Part shown: piece by piece, positions 24,751 through 34,798 of the stretch
Numbering within the stretch: position 1 is the first letter of the stretch
How the letters are laid out: every line of letters starts with the position of its first letter
DNA from: Streptomyces sp. V3I8
GTDB taxonomy: Bacteria; Actinomycetota; Actinomycetes; Streptomycetales; Streptomycetaceae
Assembly: GCF_030817535.1 (NCBI RefSeq)
Contig: NZ_JAUSZL010000002.1
Location: forward strand, 2,604,001-2,668,000
DNA: 64,000 nt
Reading direction: 5' to 3'
Position numbers and translations under genes: made by a program
The notes under the pieces: generated by a model
Told to the model about the DNA's origin: nothing
What the model saw: only the letters and a program-made list of their open reading frames with translations
Databases searched by the model: none

Positions 24751-26187
24751 TCAGCCCAGCGACGTCATGACGTGCTTGATCCGCGTGTAGTCGTCGAACC
24801 CGTAGCCCGACAGGTCCTTGCCGTACCCGGACCGCTTGAAGCCGCCGTGCGGCATCTCCGCGACCAGCGGGATGTGCGTGTTGATCCACACGCAGCCGAA
24901 GTCGAGGACCTTGGACATGCGCATCGCGCGCGCGTGGTCCTTCGTCCAGACGGAGGAGGCCAGGGCGTACTCGACGCCGTTGGCCCACTCGACGGCCTGC
25001 GCCTCGTCCGTGAAGGACTGGACGGTGATGACCGGGCCGAAGACCTCGTTCTGGATGATCTCGTCGTCCTGCTTCAGGCCGGAGACGACGGTCGGGGCGT
25101 AGAAGTAGCCCTTCTCGCCGACCCGGTGGCCGCCCGCCTCGACCTTCGCGTGGGCGGGCAGGCGCTCGACGAAGCCGCTGACCTGCTTGAGCTGGTTCGG
25201 GTTGTTGAGCGGGCCGTAGAGGACGTCCTCGTCGTCCGGCTGCCCGGTCTTCGTGTCGGCGGCGGCCTTGGCGAGCGCGGTCACGAACTCGTCGTGGATC
25301 GACTCCTGGACGAGGACGCGCGTGGCGGCCGTACAGTCCTGGCCGGCGTTGAAGAAGCCGGCCACCGAGATGTCCTCGACGGCCTTGGCGATGTCGGTGT
25401 CCTCGAAGACCACGACGGGCGCCTTGCCGCCCAGTTCCAGGTGGACCCGCTTGACGTCCTTGGCGGCGGACTCTGCCACCGAGATGCCGGCCCGTACGGA
25501 ACCGGTGATGGACGCCATGGCCGGGATCTTGTGCTCGACCATCAGGCGGCCGGTGTCACGGTCGCCGCAGAGGACGTTGAAGACGCCCTCGGGGACGATC
25601 GAGCCGATGATCTCGGCGATCAGGACCGTGGAGGCGGGGGTGGTGTCGGACGGCTTGAGCACGACCGTGTTGCCCGCGGCGAGCGCCGGGGCGAACTTCC
25701 ACACGGCCATCATCATCGGGTAGTTCCAGGGCGCGACCTGTGCGCAGACGCCGACCGGCTCGCGCCGCACGATCGAGGTCAGGCCCTCCATGTACTCGCC
25801 GGCCGACCGGCCCTCCAGCATGCGCGCCGCGCCCGCGAAGAAGCGGATCTGGTCGACCATCGGCGGGATCTCCTCGGACCGCGTCAGCCCGATCGGCTTG
25901 CCCGTGTTCTCGACCTCGGCCGCGATGAGTTCCTCGGCGCGCTCCTCGAAGGCGTCCGCGATCCTGAGGAGGGCCTTCTGCCGCTCGGCGGGCGTCCGGT
26001 CGCGCCAGGCGGGGAAGGCCGCGGCGGCGGCTTCCATCGCGGCGTCGACGTCGGCCCGGCCGGACAGCGGCGCGGTGGCGTACGCCTCGCCCGTCGCGGG
26101 GTTGACCACCTCCGTGGTCCGTCCATCGGCGGCATCGCGGAACTCTCCGGCGATGTAATTGCGCAGACGACGCAGCTCGGTGCTCAC
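24751..26187 (-). CDS. Aldehyde dehydrogenase, gamma-aminobutyraldehyde type
   Basis: A 478-residue NAD-dependent dehydrogenase, a paralogue of the protein at 16828-18348. It shows VAPWNYPMMMAVWKF, LELGGKAPVVVFED and the nucleophile segment NAGQDCTAATRVLV. The family acts on 4-aminobutanal and related amino-aldehydes. ATG 26187 starts MSTELRRLRNYIAGEF, the usual N terminus. It is divergent from the Lrp-type regulator, which is followed by an aminotransferase. The three genes look like one regulated module: the aminotransferase makes an aldehyde and this enzyme oxidises it. Confidence 0.92.
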   Translation of the reverse strand: MSTELRRLRNYIAGEFRDAADGRTTEVVNPATGEAYATAPLSGRADVDAAMEAAAAAFPAWRDRTPAERQKALLRIADAFEERAEELIAAEVENTGKPIGLTRSEEIPPMVDQIRFFAGAARMLEGRSAGEYMEGLTSIVRREPVGVCAQVAPWNYPMMMAVWKFAPALAAGNTVVLKPSDTTPASTVLIAEIIGSIVPEGVFNVLCGDRDTGRLMVEHKIPAMASITGSVRAGISVAESAAKDVKRVHLELGGKAPVVVFEDTDIAKAVEDISVAGFFNAGQDCTAATRVLVQESIHDEFVTALAKAAADTKTGQPDDEDVLYGPLNNPNQLKQVSGFVERLPAHAKVEAGGHRVGEKGYFYAPTVVSGLKQDDEIIQNEVFGPVITVQSFTDEAQAVEWANGVEYALASSVWTKDHARAMRMSKVLDFGCVWINTHIPLVAEMPHGGFKRSGYGKDLSGYGFDDYTRIKHVMTSLG

Positions 26188-26296
26188 TGCCCGGCCCTCC
26201 TGTCGGATGTCCTACGGATGTCCTGTGAATGCCCTGCCGCGGTTTCACGGCCGTTCCACGTCCCAGCTGTCCACTGACTGAGACGCCTGGGCTCCC

Positions 26297-26324
26297 ACCC
26301 TAATCCTCACCCCGACGTTTTCAA
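26297..26324 (-). promoter_or_regulatory. Candidate promoter of the aldehyde dehydrogenase gene
   Basis: Minus-strand TTGAAA (26324-26319) and TAGGGT (26302-26297) are separated by 16 bases in an otherwise GC-rich region. It would give a leader of roughly 100 bases before ATG 26187. Confidence 0.4.
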
Positions 26325-26344
26325 TACCCCCACCGACCCCAGAA

Positions 26345-26359
26345 CTGCGAAATCCGCAG
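26345..26359. promoter_or_regulatory. Lrp-type dyad in the divergent regulator region
   Basis: CTGCG-aaatc-CGCAG is a 15-base dyad with an A/T-containing centre, the usual build of Lrp/AsnC sites. It lies between the dehydrogenase promoter and the regulator start, so autoregulation and control of both sides is plausible. A second weaker A/T-centred element (caacgaatttcatcg) follows at about 26376-26390. Confidence 0.45.
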
Positions 26360-26434
26360 GCTGAGAACTCGTAGACAACGAATTTCATCGATCAGACCTT
26401 GCGGAACCGACGAACCCTCGTGCACAGTGAGCCC

Positions 26435-26935
26435 GTGGCCAGTCGAAGCGCAGACCCCAAGGACTCCCGCGAGTCCAGGAACGGCACCCCCCAGCTGGAT
26501 GCCGTCTCCCTCGGCATCATCGAGCAGCTCCAGGAGGACGGCCGGCGCCCGTACGCCGCGATCGGCAAGGCCGTCGGCCTCTCCGAGGCGGCCGTGCGCC
26601 AGCGCGTCCAGAAGCTGCTCGACCAGGGCGTGATGCAGATCGTCGCCGTCACGGACCCGCTCACCGTGGGCTTCCGCAGGCAGGCGATGGTGGGCATCAA
26701 CGTCGAGGGCGACCTCGAACCGGTGGCCGACGCGCTGACGGCCATGCCGGACGTCGAGTACGTGGTGATGACCGCGGGCTCCTTCGACATCCTCGCCGAG
26801 ATCGTCTGCGAGGACGACGACCACCTGCTGGACGTCATCAACAAACGCATCCGTGCCCTGCCCGGCGTGCGCTCCACCGAGAGCTTCGTCTACCTGAAGC
26901 TCAAGAAGCAGACCTACATGTGGGGAACCCGATAG
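26435..26935 (+). CDS. Lrp/AsnC-family transcriptional regulator
   Basis: A 166-residue regulator. An HTH is at about 18-65 (DAVSLGIIEQLQEDGRRPYA; LSEAAVRQRVQKLLDQG) and a RAM/AsnC ligand-binding domain at about 70-155 (VEYVVMTAGSFDILAEIV). GTG 26435 was chosen; GTG 26420 and an earlier ATG are possible but lack a ribosome-binding site. The aminotransferase gene starts 2 bases after its stop, and the dehydrogenase is divergent. In S. coelicolor a regulator in an equivalent place has, from memory, been linked to polyamine use (EpuRI), which fits this setting. Confidence 0.88.
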   Translation: MASRSADPKDSRESRNGTPQLDAVSLGIIEQLQEDGRRPYAAIGKAVGLSEAAVRQRVQKLLDQGVMQIVAVTDPLTVGFRRQAMVGINVEGDLEPVADALTAMPDVEYVVMTAGSFDILAEIVCEDDDHLLDVINKRIRALPGVRSTESFVYLKLKKQTYMWGTR

Positions 26936-26937
26936 CC

Positions 26938-28317
26938 GTGACTGCCAAGGACCTCAGCCGTACCGCGTACGACCACCTGTGGATGCACTTCACCCGCATG
27001 TCCTCGTACCAGGACGCGCCCGTCCCCACGATCGTGCGGGGCGAGGGCACCTACATCTACGACGACAAGGGCAAGCGCTACCTCGACGGTCTGGCCGGCC
27101 TGTTCGTGGTCCAGGCCGGCCACGGCCGCGCCGAGCTGGCCGAGACCGCCGCCAGGCAGGCCAAGGAGCTGGCCTTCTTCCCGATCTGGTCGTACGCCCA
27201 CCCCAAGGCCGTCGAGCTGGCCGAGCGCCTCGCGCACCATGCTCCGGGCGACCTGAACAAGGTCTTCTTCACCACCGGCGGCGGCGAGGCCGTCGAGACC
27301 GCCTGGAAGCTCGCCAAGCAGTACTTCAAGCTGCAGGGCAAGCCGACCAAGTACAAGGTCATCTCGCGCGCGGTCGCCTACCACGGCACCCCGCAGGGCG
27401 CCCTGTCCATCACCGGCCTGCCCGCGCTGAAGGCGCCGTTCGAGCCGCTGGTCCCCGGCGCCCACAAGGTCGCGAACACCAACATCTACCGCGCGCCCGC
27501 CTTCCTCGACCAGGGCTCCGGCGTCTCCCCCGAGGCCTTCGGCCGCTGGGCCGCCGACCAGATCGAGGAGCAGATCCTCATGGAGGGTCCGGAGACGGTC
27601 GCCGCCGTCTTCCTGGAGCCGGTGCAGAACGCGGGCGGCTGCTTCCCGCCCCCGCCCGGCTACTTCCAGCGGGTGCGCGAGATCTGCGACCAGTACGACG
27701 TGCTGCTCGTGTCGGACGAGGTCATCTGCGCCTTCGGCCGGCTCGGCACGATGTTCGCCTGCGACAAGTTCGACTACGTACCCGACATGATCACCTGCGC
27801 CAAGGGCATGACCTCGGGCTACTCCCCGATCGGCGCCTGCATCATCTCGGACCGGCTCGCCGAGCCGTTCTACCAGGGCGACAACACCTTCCTGCACGGC
27901 TACACCTTCGGCGGCCACCCGGTGTCGGCGGCCGTGGGCCTCGCCAACCTCGACATCTTCGAGCGCGAGAACCTCAACCAGCACGTGCTGGACAACGAGG
28001 GCGCGTTCCTGTCCACCCTCCAGAAGCTGCACGACCTGCCGATCGTCGGCGACGTCCGCGGCAACGGCTTCTTCTACGGCATCGAGCTGGTGAAGGACAA
28101 GGCCACCAAGGAGACCTTCACGGAGGAGGAGTCGGAGCGCGTGCTCTACGGCTTCGTCTCCAAGAAGCTCTTCGAGTACGGGCTCTACTGCCGCGCCGAC
28201 GACCGCGGCGACCCGGTCATCCAGCTGTCGCCGCCGCTGATCTCGGACCGGTCGACGTTCGACGAGATCGAGGGGATCGTGCGCCAGGTGCTGACGGAGG
28301 CCTGGGCGAAGCTGTGA
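26938..28317 (+). CDS. Class III PLP aminotransferase, probable omega-amine/polyamine:pyruvate type
   Basis: A 459-residue aminotransferase. Cofactor contacts FTTGGGEAVETAWKLAKQY, AYHGTPQGA, the aspartate in LLVSDEVICAFGRLG and the Schiff-base lysine in TCAKGMTSGYSPIG (about 288) are all present. The sequence is of the aspartate-aminotransferase-family omega-transaminase group (putrescine, taurine, beta-alanine or similar donors). GTG 26938 follows GGGGAA by about 11 bases and sits 2 bases after the regulator stop. A GTG at 26920 inside the regulator is less likely. With the divergent dehydrogenase it could take an amine to its acid. Confidence 0.9.
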   Translation: MTAKDLSRTAYDHLWMHFTRMSSYQDAPVPTIVRGEGTYIYDDKGKRYLDGLAGLFVVQAGHGRAELAETAARQAKELAFFPIWSYAHPKAVELAERLAHHAPGDLNKVFFTTGGGEAVETAWKLAKQYFKLQGKPTKYKVISRAVAYHGTPQGALSITGLPALKAPFEPLVPGAHKVANTNIYRAPAFLDQGSGVSPEAFGRWAADQIEEQILMEGPETVAAVFLEPVQNAGGCFPPPPGYFQRVREICDQYDVLLVSDEVICAFGRLGTMFACDKFDYVPDMITCAKGMTSGYSPIGACIISDRLAEPFYQGDNTFLHGYTFGGHPVSAAVGLANLDIFERENLNQHVLDNEGAFLSTLQKLHDLPIVGDVRGNGFFYGIELVKDKATKETFTEEESERVLYGFVSKKLFEYGLYCRADDRGDPVIQLSPPLISDRSTFDEIEGIVRQVLTEAWAKL

Positions 28318-28403
28318 CCGCGGCGGCCCCGGCCGGCCCGGACCGGCCCCGTTCGGCCGAACGGCCGGACCCGGTTCCGATGAGCTGAAGTTGTGATGTG
28401 CAC

Positions 28404-28450
28404 CGGCCCCGGTGGCGCCCGTTCGAGTGAGAATGGGCGCCCCGGGGCCG
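28404..28450 (+). terminator. Hairpin downstream of the aminotransferase gene
   Basis: A near-perfect GC-rich stem of about 16 bp with one bulged base (28404-28420 with 28435-28450) and a 14-base loop. It is 87 bases after the aminotransferase stop. The rest of 28318-28591 shows no gene. Confidence 0.6.
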
Positions 28451-28591
28451 CGTGCTGTCCGGCCTCCGGGCCCCGACTCCCTAGCGTGCCCAGTGACCGA
28501 TCGGCCCTGCCTTCGTTCCCCCGGCCGGGGGACCGGGCGGCCTTCCGAGGCCGCGCGGGCAGCGCACGTCAGATCTGAAGAGGTGTACGCG

Positions 28592-29364
28592 ATGGTGGCT
28601 CCGCCGGACAACGAGGTGCTCTGGGCGCGCGCCCTGCACGTCAGACACCACGGTTCACCCGCGCTCACCGGCGTCTCGCTCGGGGTGCGCGAGGGGGAGA
28701 TCCTCGCCGTCGGCGGTCCGCGCGGCAGCGGCAAGACGACCCTGCTCCGGTGCCTGTCGGGACAGCTCCTGGCGCAGGAGGGCGAGGTCGGGTTCGACGG
28801 CACGGCCCTGCACACCCTGGGACCGTCCGCCCGCGAGCGGCTGCGCCGCGACCGCTTCGGCTGGATCGACCCCACGCCGGTCCTCGTCCCCGAGCTGAAC
28901 GCCTGGGAGAACACGGCCCTGCTCCTGATGCTGCGCGGTGTCGACCGCCGGCGCGCCAGGACGACCGCCCTGGAGTGGCTGGACCGCCTCGACATCGGCG
29001 ACTGCGCCCGCACACGCCCGTACGCCCTGACGCAGGCCGAGCGCCAGCGTGTGGCCATCGCCCGCGCCCTGGCGCCCGCGCCGACCGTGATCTTCGCCGA
29101 CGAGCCCACCGCGCCGCTGCACCGCGCGGACCGCGCCCAGGTGCTGCGTACGCTCACCACGGCGGCGCGCTCGCACGGGATCACCGTCGTCCTCGCCACG
29201 CACGACACGGACACGGCGGCGCTCGCCGACCGTACGGTGTCGCTGCTCGACGGGCGGCGCGTGGACACCGTGCACCTGCCGCCGGTCGCCGGACCCACCG
29301 GGCCGACCGCGCCCACCGGGTCCACCGGGTCCACCGGGTCCACCGAGAGGGGAGGCCGGGCCGC

Positions 29365-29383
<19 letters not shown>
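28592..29383 (+). CDS. ABC exporter ATPase with degenerate signature motif
   Basis: A 263-residue ATPase of the MacB/LolD-like class. Walker A is GGPRGSGKTTLL (about 44), Walker B is TVIFADEPTA, and the H-loop is LATHDTDT. The usual LSGGQ signature is replaced by YALTQAERQRVAIARAL, so ATP hydrolysis might be altered. The C-terminal tail is a Thr-Gly-Ser-Thr-Gly run encoded by a 9-bp tandem repeat (29314-29345). ATG 28592 follows GAAGAGG by 8 bases. The gene overlaps its permease partner by 19 bases. The substrate is unknown. Confidence 0.85.
29314..29345. repeat. 9-bp tandem repeat in the exporter ATPase gene
   Basis: About 3.5 head-to-tail copies of caccgggtc encode a Thr-Gly-Ser repeat near the C terminus. 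The period keeps the reading frame. Confidence 0.8.
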
Positions 29384-31215
<1,832 letters not shown>

Positions 31216-31279
31216 GCGGCACGCCCGGGAGCACGCGGAAAGCCGTCGGCCCGCGTACGGGAGCAAAGACGCGAGAAAA

Positions 31280-31311
31280 GCACAGAAGCACAGAAGCACA
31301 GAAGCACAGAA
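31280..31311. repeat. 8-bp tandem repeat (gcacagaa), four copies
   Basis: Four exact copies of gcacagaa lie inside a purine-rich, A-rich stretch (about 31262-31330) between the exporter permease and the VOC gene. The composition stands out from the GC-rich surroundings. The array precedes the VOC start by about 100 bases and could lie in its leader. Confidence 0.9.
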
Positions 31312-31407
31312 GAAAAGACGGAAGAAAGTTCGCGCGGACCGATGACTTTCCGCACGCCCCCCGGTCCACCCCTCCGAACCGCGACACACCCCGACGGAGG
31401 ACCCCAC

Positions 31408-31815
31408 ATGTACCAGCAGATGATCTTCGTGAACCTGGCCGTGAACGACGTGGAGGTGTCGAAGAAGTTCTTCACGGAGCTCGGCTACACCATCAACGCG
31501 CAGTTCTCGGACGAGAACTGCGCGTCCGTCGTCATCAGCGACACGATCGTCGCCATGCTGCTGAACAAGCAGCGCTACGCGGACTTCACGAAGAAGGAGA
31601 TCGCGGACTCGACGAAGACCAGCGAGGTGCTCCTGTGTCTCAGCGCCGAGAGCCGCGAGAAGGTGGACCGGCTGGTCGACGGCGCGATCGCGGCGGGCGG
31701 CTCGGCCAGCGGCGAGACCCAGGACCACGGCTTCATGTACGGGCGTGCCTTCGACGACCCGGACGGCCACACCTGGGAGGTCATGTGGATGGACCCGGCG
31801 GCCGTCCAGGGCTGA
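31408..31815 (+). CDS. VOC-family (glyoxalase/bleomycin-resistance fold) protein
   Basis: A 135-residue vicinal-oxygen-chelate protein with two beta-alpha-beta-beta-beta halves (FVNLAVNDVEVSKKFFTELG at about 7-26; GFMYGRAFDDPDGHTWEVMW at about 110-129). The GHTWEVMWMD end is typical of the lactoylglutathione-lyase-like subgroup common in actinobacteria. No substrate can be assigned. ATG 31408 has GGAGGA 7 bases upstream. It appears to be a single gene, with the repeat-rich 31216-31407 region in front. Confidence 0.88.
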   Translation: MYQQMIFVNLAVNDVEVSKKFFTELGYTINAQFSDENCASVVISDTIVAMLLNKQRYADFTKKEIADSTKTSEVLLCLSAESREKVDRLVDGAIAAGGSASGETQDHGFMYGRAFDDPDGHTWEVMWMDPAAVQG

Positions 31816-31873
31816 ACCGCCCCGGGGCCGCATCACCCGCCCGCGTCCGGACGGGCCGTGCTTACATGGGCGG

Positions 31874-32998
31874 GTGCAGACCAGTCCCGCCCATGTGGCC
31901 CACCATGGTGACCGCGAGATCGAGACGATCGAGGAGTTCGACGCGACCGTCTCGGCCCGCGGCACCCTCGCCGGATTCCGCGTCCAGGCAGTCGATCTGA
32001 CGGATCGTACGAGAGAGCTGCTCGCCAGCGACACCACGGGCGCCGTCTTCCTGGGCTGCCCGATGCGGGAGAACGCGGCGACGAAGGTCCGCGCCGACGG
32101 CGCCCTGGTCTTCCCGCCCCTCCCCGACCTGCCGTTCGACCCGTACCGCGGCCGTCTCTACACGCCCGAGGAGCTGTTCGCGTCCCTCGACGAGGGGTAC
32201 GAGGCCACGCCGGACGCCCTCGCGTACGACTGGTTCCGGCGGACCGGGGCCGACGGGGACATCTACGCGTCGATGCTGCGCTCCGTCCACGACGACGCCG
32301 TCTCCGACGCCCTCGACGAACTCCTGCGCGGGGACCGGGTGGTGGGCGTGATGGGCGGTCACGCCATGGCCCGCGGCACGGACACGTACGCGGGCGCGGC
32401 CCGGCTCGGCCGTGCGCTGGCGCGCGCCGGGTTCACGGTCGCCACCGGCGGCGGCCCCGGCGCGATGGAGGCCGCGAACCTCGGCGCGTACGCGGCCCCG
32501 TACCGTGACGGCATGCTGGACGAGGCGTGCGAACTGCTCGCCAAGGCGCCCTCGTTCGTGCCGTCGGTGACGGACTGGGCGCGCGGTGCCTTCGAGGTGC
32601 GCGAGCGCTGGCCGCGGGGCAACGGCTCGGTGGGCATCCCCACCTGGTTCTACGGGCACGAGCCGCCGAACGCCTTCGCCTCGCACATAGCCAAGTACTT
32701 CGCCAACGCCACCCGCGAGGACGGCCTGCTGGCCCGCTCGAACGCGGGCGTGGTCTTCCTGCCGGGCGCCGCCGGCACGGTCCAGGAGATCTTCGACAAC
32801 ACGACCCCCAACTACTACGAGTCACGCGGCGAGCCCGCTCCCATGGTCCTGGTGGACCGCGTCCATTGGACGGAACGCCTGCCGGCGTGGCCGCTCCTCC
32901 AAGCCCTGGCCCGCGACCGGCCGATGGAGTCCCGCATCACATTGGTGGACCGGATCGAGGACGCTCCGGAGGCGCTGGACCGCCTGTCACGTAAATGA
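31874..32998 (+). CDS. LOG-family-like Rossmann nucleotide-binding protein
   Basis: A 374-residue protein. A C-terminal Rossmann domain shows VVGVMGGHAMARG (about 155), VATGGGPGAMEAANLGAY (about 195) and VVFLPGAAGTVQEIFDN (about 295). The first two match the LOG/lysine-decarboxylase-like fold. The third normally reads PGGxGTxxE, and here the second Gly is Ala. An N-terminal domain of about 140 residues is extra, as in larger LOG-like proteins. Members cleave nucleoside 5'-monophosphates, but activity here is unproven. GTG 31874 was chosen because homologues begin QTSPAHV. Only a weak ribosome-binding site is present. Confidence 0.75.
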   Translation: MQTSPAHVAHHGDREIETIEEFDATVSARGTLAGFRVQAVDLTDRTRELLASDTTGAVFLGCPMRENAATKVRADGALVFPPLPDLPFDPYRGRLYTPEELFASLDEGYEATPDALAYDWFRRTGADGDIYASMLRSVHDDAVSDALDELLRGDRVVGVMGGHAMARGTDTYAGAARLGRALARAGFTVATGGGPGAMEAANLGAYAAPYRDGMLDEACELLAKAPSFVPSVTDWARGAFEVRERWPRGNGSVGIPTWFYGHEPPNAFASHIAKYFANATREDGLLARSNAGVVFLPGAAGTVQEIFDNTTPNYYESRGEPAPMVLVDRVHWTERLPAWPLLQALARDRPMESRITLVDRIEDAPEALDRLSRK

Positions 32999-33032
32999 AA
33001 CCTAAAGCCAAGGGGCAAGACGGACACACGGA

Positions 33033-33062
33033 TTGACAACCGGAGACGGTGCCCAATAAACC
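33033..33062 (+). promoter_or_regulatory. Candidate promoter of the LAETG-protein gene
   Basis: A consensus TTGACA (33033-33038) and TAAACC (33057-33062) with an 18-base spacer. It predicts a leader of about 70 bases before GTG 33141, containing the hairpin at 33077-33097. Confidence 0.55.
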
Positions 33063-33076
33063 TGTGAGGCGTCTGG

Positions 33077-33097
33077 GGTTGCTGTTTCACAGCAACC
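33077..33097 (+). other. 8-bp hairpin in the leader of the LAETG-protein mRNA
   Basis: ggttgctg (33077-33084) pairs exactly with cagcaacc (33090-33097) around a 5-base loop. It would sit close to the 5' end of the transcript predicted from the promoter at 33033-33062, so it may stabilise the mRNA. It is not near the start codon. Confidence 0.6.
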
Positions 33098-33140
33098 TCC
33101 ACCACCCCCCTCGTTTTTGTGCATCCCGTGAAGGGCAATC

Positions 33141-33833
33141 GTGTCCATATCTCGCCGTACCGCACGTTCCGTGCGCATTCTCGGAGTTGCCTCCGCCTCG
33201 GCCGCGCTCACGCTCGGCCTGGCCGGCAACGCGCTCGCCTGCAACATCAGTGAGTTCTCGGCCGTCGCCAAGTGCGACGGCACCAAGGGCGTCATCAGCG
33301 TCACCGACAAGGACCCGTCGGGCGTCAAGGCCACGATCACTGTCTTCCTCGAGTCGAACGGTGCCGACGAGAAGCAGGTCGGTGAACCGCAGGTGGTCGA
33401 AGGTACGCGCGAAGGCGTGACCGTCGACTTCTCCGAGGACTGGAAGCCGAACGCGACCTACCGCGTGCACGTCAAGGCCGGCAACCAGGTCGACGAGGAC
33501 ATCAAGCCCAACCTCGTCACCCCGGCCGAGGCCTGCAAGGCGTCGGACGAGTCCACGCCGCCGGCGACCCCGTCGCCCTCGGAGGAGCCCTCCAAGCCGT
33601 CGGAGCCGAAGCCCTCGGAGCCGGAGCAGTCCTCGGAGCCGTCGGAGTCGGAGAGCACCCCCGCCGCGGAGACCGGGGACAACACCCCCTCGCCCGCCGG
33701 TGACTCCAACCTCGCCGAGACCGGTTCGAGCTCCAACACCGGTGCGATCGCCGGCATCGCGGCCGCGCTCGTGGCGGCCGGCGCCGGCGTGATGTTCGCC
33801 CTGCGTCGCCGGGGCGCGGCGAACAACCGCTGA
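33141..33833 (+). CDS. LAETG cell-wall-anchored secreted protein
   Basis: A 230-residue surface protein. A signal peptide (about 1-34, ending NALA-CNI) is followed by a beta-rich domain of about 100 residues with two cysteines near its start and one near residue 133. A Ser/Pro/Glu/Lys linker (about 138-185) leads to the sortase signal LAETG (about 194-198), a hydrophobic helix and an RRRGAANNR tail. LAxTG is the class E sortase motif of Streptomyces, where related proteins include long chaplins. GTG 33141 has GAAGGG 5 bases upstream. The function of the exposed domain is unknown. No sortase gene is adjacent. Confidence 0.9.
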   Translation: MSISRRTARSVRILGVASASAALTLGLAGNALACNISEFSAVAKCDGTKGVISVTDKDPSGVKATITVFLESNGADEKQVGEPQVVEGTREGVTVDFSEDWKPNATYRVHVKAGNQVDEDIKPNLVTPAEACKASDESTPPATPSPSEEPSKPSEPKPSEPEQSSEPSESESTPAAETGDNTPSPAGDSNLAETGSSSNTGAIAGIAAALVAAGAGVMFALRRRGAANNR

Positions 33834-33861
33834 CCCCACCCCGTCACACCGGCAGTACCCG

Positions 33862-33898
33862 CTGCGGCCCGTCCCCTCACCGAGGGGGCGGGCCGCAG
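33862..33898 (+). terminator. Strong terminator after the LAETG-protein gene
   Basis: A 17-bp stem with one G-T wobble (33862-33878 with 33882-33898) and a 3-base loop, 28 bases after the stop codon. Confidence 0.85.
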
Positions 33899-33984
33899 TC
33901 CTGCCCGGCCCCGTCGGGGGTGCGGGGAACCGCGCGGCCGGCCCGCCGGGCCCGCAGGCCGGCGTCACGCCCCCGGCGAGCCCC

Positions 33985-34789
33985 TCAGCCGAACGACGCC
34001 CGCTCCGGCCAGGAGTCCACCAGCTCCCGCTCCCCCAGCACCTGCAGACGGCCGTCCTCCACCGGCAGCCGCCGGCAGAAGGCCGGCAGCACCTCCGTCA
34101 GCGGCCCCCGCAGGGCCACCGTCGCCTTCTCGTGACCGCGCGCCGGTCGAACCCCTCGTCGTCGAACTCGATGACCCACTCGGCCTCCGGGCCCGTCCCG
34201 GCGCCGGCGTCCGTGACGTGGAGGTGGATGCTGCGTCCCGCGCCCCGCAGCTCCCGCAGCGGATCGTCGGGATCCGTCCGCGGTCCGAACCGGACGATCT
34301 CCAGCCACTCGTCGACCGCATCGGCCGCCAGGTCCCGCGCGACCTCGAACGGCGCCCCGGCCTTCCGGTGGTGCCTGTCGCGTCCGCCCGGTGGATCACC
34401 GTCTCGTGCGCCATCCGCCGCGCCCGGAACCCGGCCGTGCGCTCCTACGCCCAGGACCGGGCCGGGGCGTCGGCCCCGGCGGCCCGGAAGGCCCCTGCGG
34501 CCGGCTCGGCGCCCTCCGCGAGCCAGGCGTCGAGTGCGGCCGGGTCGCTGTCCGCGGGCCCCTGAGAGCCCGCCACGTCCCCGGGTGACACCTCCTCGGT
34601 CGCACCCGTGCGCACGATGTGCCCGGCTCAGCGGTGCGACTCGCCCACGTGCACGGCGAGCTGCCGCAGCGTCCAGTCCGGACATGTCGGCACGGTCGCA
34701 CCCAGGTCGGCCCCGGTCAGGTGGGCCCGCAGCAGCGCGGTCGGCCCGACGACCTCGTCGCAGTGACGGTCGTGCCCCAGTGACGTCAT
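33985..34789 (-). pseudogene. Decayed maleylpyruvate isomerase-family (mycothiol-dependent, TIGR03083-like) gene
   Basis: Reading from ATG 34789, MTSLGHDRH...PDWTLRQLAVHVGESHR is the usual N terminus of this family. It is then broken by TGA at 34630-34628, where relatives carry Trp. The same frame continues (AGHIVRTGATEEV) to TAG at 34447-34445, then FRARRMAHETVIHR. A frameshift near 34365-34390 moves the match to another frame (RKAGAPFEVARDLAADAVDEWL). A second frameshift near 34135 moves it again (ATVALRGPLTEVLPAFCRRL) to the stop at 33985. With two stops and two frameshifts it is not functional. It begins 10 bases after the thiQ stop. Confidence 0.85.
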
Positions 34790-34798
34790 GGCCGCACC

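Noticed and set aside
26914..29343. 809-residue minus-strand frame opposite the aminotransferase and exporter ATPase
   Set aside because: Shadow frame created by biased codon use. The plus-strand genes have intact catalytic motifs.
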